Positions 4,419 to 5,905 of a stretch of DNA of 5,905 nt are shown here, piece after piece. The notes below the pieces were generated by a model that saw nothing but the letters and a program-made list of their open reading frames with translations, had not been told where the DNA came from and made no database searches. Location: contig CAMLRI010000158.1 of the NCBI GenBank assembly GCA_946482385.1, positions 1 through 5,905 of the forward strand. The letters are read 5' to 3'. The position numbers were made by a program, and so were the translations under genes. This DNA comes from an uncultured Cellvibrio sp. (lineage in GTDB: Bacteria > Pseudomonadota > Gammaproteobacteria > Pseudomonadales > Cellvibrionaceae). Numbering within the stretch: position 1 is the stretch's first letter; each line of letters starts with the position of its first letter.

Positions 4419-5905
4419 ATGGATGTCTCCTACCTGCTCGATAACCTCAACGATGCCCAGCGCGAGGCGGTCAGCGCCCCGGCGGGCAATCAGCTGATCC
4501 TGGCCGGCGCCGGCTCGGGCAAAACCCGGGTACTGGTGCACCGCATCGCCTGGCTGATCCAGGTAGAGCAGGTATCGCCCTATTCGATCATGGCGGTGAC
4601 CTTTACCAACAAGGCGGCGCGGGAAATGCGCGGCCGCCTGGATGAGCTGTTCAGCCAGCAGGGCGCCCCTATCAACAGCCGCGCCCTGTGGGTGGGCACC
4701 TTCCACGGCCTGGCCCATCGCCTGCTTAAAGCCCACTGGCAGGACGCCGGCCTGCCGCAGAACTTCCAAATACTCGACAGCGACGACCAGCTGCGCATGA
4801 TCAAGCGCGTTTACCAGCAGCTCAACCTGGACGAGAACAAATGGCCACACAAGCAGGCCATCTGGTACATCAACGGCCAAAAAGACGAAGGCCGGCGCCC
4901 CCAGCACATCGAGGAAACCGCCGATCCCTTTGTGCGCACCATGCTCGCTGTCTACCGCGCTTACGAGGCCGACTGCGCCCGCGCCGGGGTGGTGGATTTC
5001 GCCGAGCTGCTGTTGCGCGCCCACGAACTCTGGCTGCACAAGCCCCATATCCTCGAACACTACCGCCAGCGCTTCCCGTTCATTTTGGTGGACGAATTCC
5101 AGGACACCAACAGCGTGCAATACGCCTGGCTGCGGGTGCTGGCGGGCAGCAGCAGCTGTGTCACCGCCGTGGGCGACGACGACCAGTCCATCTACGGCTG
5201 GCGCGGCGCCAAAATTGAAAATATCCGCCGCTTCAGCGAGGATTTCCCCGGTACCCAGTTGATCCGCCTGGAGCAAAACTACCGCTCCACCGGCCATATC
5301 CTCCAGGCCGCCAACGCGGTGATCAGCCACAACTATGGCCGCCTGGGCAAAGACCTCTGGACCCAGGGCGACAAGGGCGAGCCTATCGCCCTCTACGCCG
5401 CCTTCAACGAGCAGGACGAGGCGCGCTTTATCGTCGAGCGCATCCAAAGCTGGGCGAAGCAGGGCAACCCCAAGAACAGCTGCGCCATCCTCTACCGTTC
5501 CAACGCCCAGTCGCGGGTGCTGGAAGAGGCGCTGCTGCGGGAGGCCATCCCCTACCGCATCTACGGTGGCCAGCGCTTTTACGACCGCCTCGAAATCAAA
5601 AATGCCATCGCCTATATGCGCCTGCTCAACAACCGCCACGACGACGCGGCCTTTGAGCGGGTGATCAATACCCCCACCCGCGGTATCGGCGGCAAAACGC
5701 TGGACGATATCCGCCAGTTTGCCCGCGACCAGGGCTGCTCCCTGTGGCAGGCCTGCGAGATGATCCTGCGGCAAAAAGCCCTGGCCGCCCGCGCCGCCAA
5801 TGCGGTGCAGGGGTTTTTGGATTTGATCCAGCGCCTCGCCCAACAGGCCAATACCATCGACATCCACGGCGATGTGCTGGAGCTGGGCGAGATTGCCCAG
5901 CTGGT
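4419..5905 (+). CDS. uvrD: DNA helicase II (UvrD), 3' end cut by window
   Basis: A superfamily 1A 3'-5' DNA helicase that removes the excised strand in nucleotide excision repair (with UvrABC) and unwinds DNA in MutL-directed mismatch repair. 495 full codons are visible; the family is about 720 residues, so roughly the last 225, including motifs V and VI, lie beyond the window. The start (MDVSYLLDNLNDAQREAV) matches the E. coli N-terminus apart from two substitutions. Visible motifs: Q-motif Gln14, Walker A GAGSGKT at 30-36, TFTNKAA at 61-67 (Ia), VGTFHGLAHR at 92-101, Walker B DEFQDT at 225-230, GDDDQSIYGWRG at 252-263 (III), QNYRST at 286-291, and YRSNAQSR at 359-366. All catalytic residues in this part are present. 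A short insertion near 78-90 (QQGAPINSR) distinguishes it from E. coli. The Shine-Dalgarno is weak; an 8-bp palindrome CTGGCCAG (4407-4414) sits just before the ATG. Confidence 0.98.
   Translation, partial: MDVSYLLDNLNDAQREAVSAPAGNQLILAGAGSGKTRVLVHRIAWLIQVEQVSPYSIMAVTFTNKAAREMRGRLDELFSQQGAPINSRALWVGTFHGLAHRLLKAHWQDAGLPQNFQILDSDDQLRMIKRVYQQLNLDENKWPHKQAIWYINGQKDEGRRPQHIEETADPFVRTMLAVYRAYEADCARAGVVDFAELLLRAHELWLHKPHILEHYRQRFPFILVDEFQDTNSVQYAWLRVLAGSSSCVTAVGDDDQSIYGWRGAKIENIRRFSEDFPGTQLIRLEQNYRSTGHILQAANAVISHNYGRLGKDLWTQGDKGEPIALYAAFNEQDEARFIVERIQSWAKQGNPKNSCAILYRSNAQSRVLEEALLREAIPYRIYGGQRFYDRLEIKNAIAYMRLLNNRHDDAAFERVINTPTRGIGGKTLDDIRQFARDQGCSLWQACEMILRQKALAARAANAVQGFLDLIQRLAQQANTIDIHGDVLELGEIAQL

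Noticed and set aside
4404..5867. A 487-codon open frame on the - strand opposite uvrD
   Set aside because: It mirrors uvrD, whose + strand translation carries every helicase motif expected. Long antisense openness is common in GC-rich genes with strong third-position bias, and the antisense protein shows no recognisable domain.
1..5905. CRISPR array, tRNA, rRNA, insertion sequence or phage attachment site
   Set aside because: No regular spacer-repeat pattern, tRNA-like cloverleaf sequence, rRNA-like block, transposase or terminal inverted repeats were seen on either strand.

Overview
The window reads as a stretch of chromosome from a GC-rich gammaproteobacterium. The strongest clue is the right-hand gene, whose translation follows Escherichia coli UvrD almost motif for motif from its first residues. 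PEP-CTERM-type exported proteins and a Pro/Ala-rich exported serine hydrolase would suit an environmental, exopolysaccharide-making lineage such as Cellvibrionaceae. That placement is inference; nothing here names a genus.

All five genes lie on the + strand. From left to right: (1) a serine hydrolase of the beta-lactamase / penicillin-binding-protein-like fold, cut by the left edge, with a long repetitive Pro/Ala/Gln then Ala/Pro/Lys linker before the catalytic domain (1-1586); (2) a CPBP (Rce1/Abi-like) glutamic-type intramembrane protease with a TTG start (1699-2544); (3) a 382-bp AT-richer gap holding an excellent sigma-54 -24/-12 element (2832-2847); (4) a small secreted protein with a degenerate PEP-CTERM tail (2927-3502) followed by a rho-independent terminator; (5) its paralogue with a canonical PEP-CTERM tail (3679-4266) followed by a near-identical terminator; (6) a short promoter region with a LexA-like box, then uvrD (helicase II), which runs off the right edge (4419-5905).

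The two PEP-CTERM genes are the distinctive part. They look like a tandem duplication of gene plus terminator that has since diverged in promoter region, sorting signal and a Lys-rich loop. Their products should be exported by Sec and anchored, then processed, at the inner membrane by an exosortase, which is not in this window. The sigma-54 element fits the known link between PEP-CTERM systems and RpoN-dependent PrsK/PrsR regulators. A CPBP protease just upstream is worth noting because other CPBP proteins act as sorting proteases for C-terminal signals, but no direct link is shown here. uvrD is a housekeeping repair gene with its own promoter and is probably unrelated to its neighbours.
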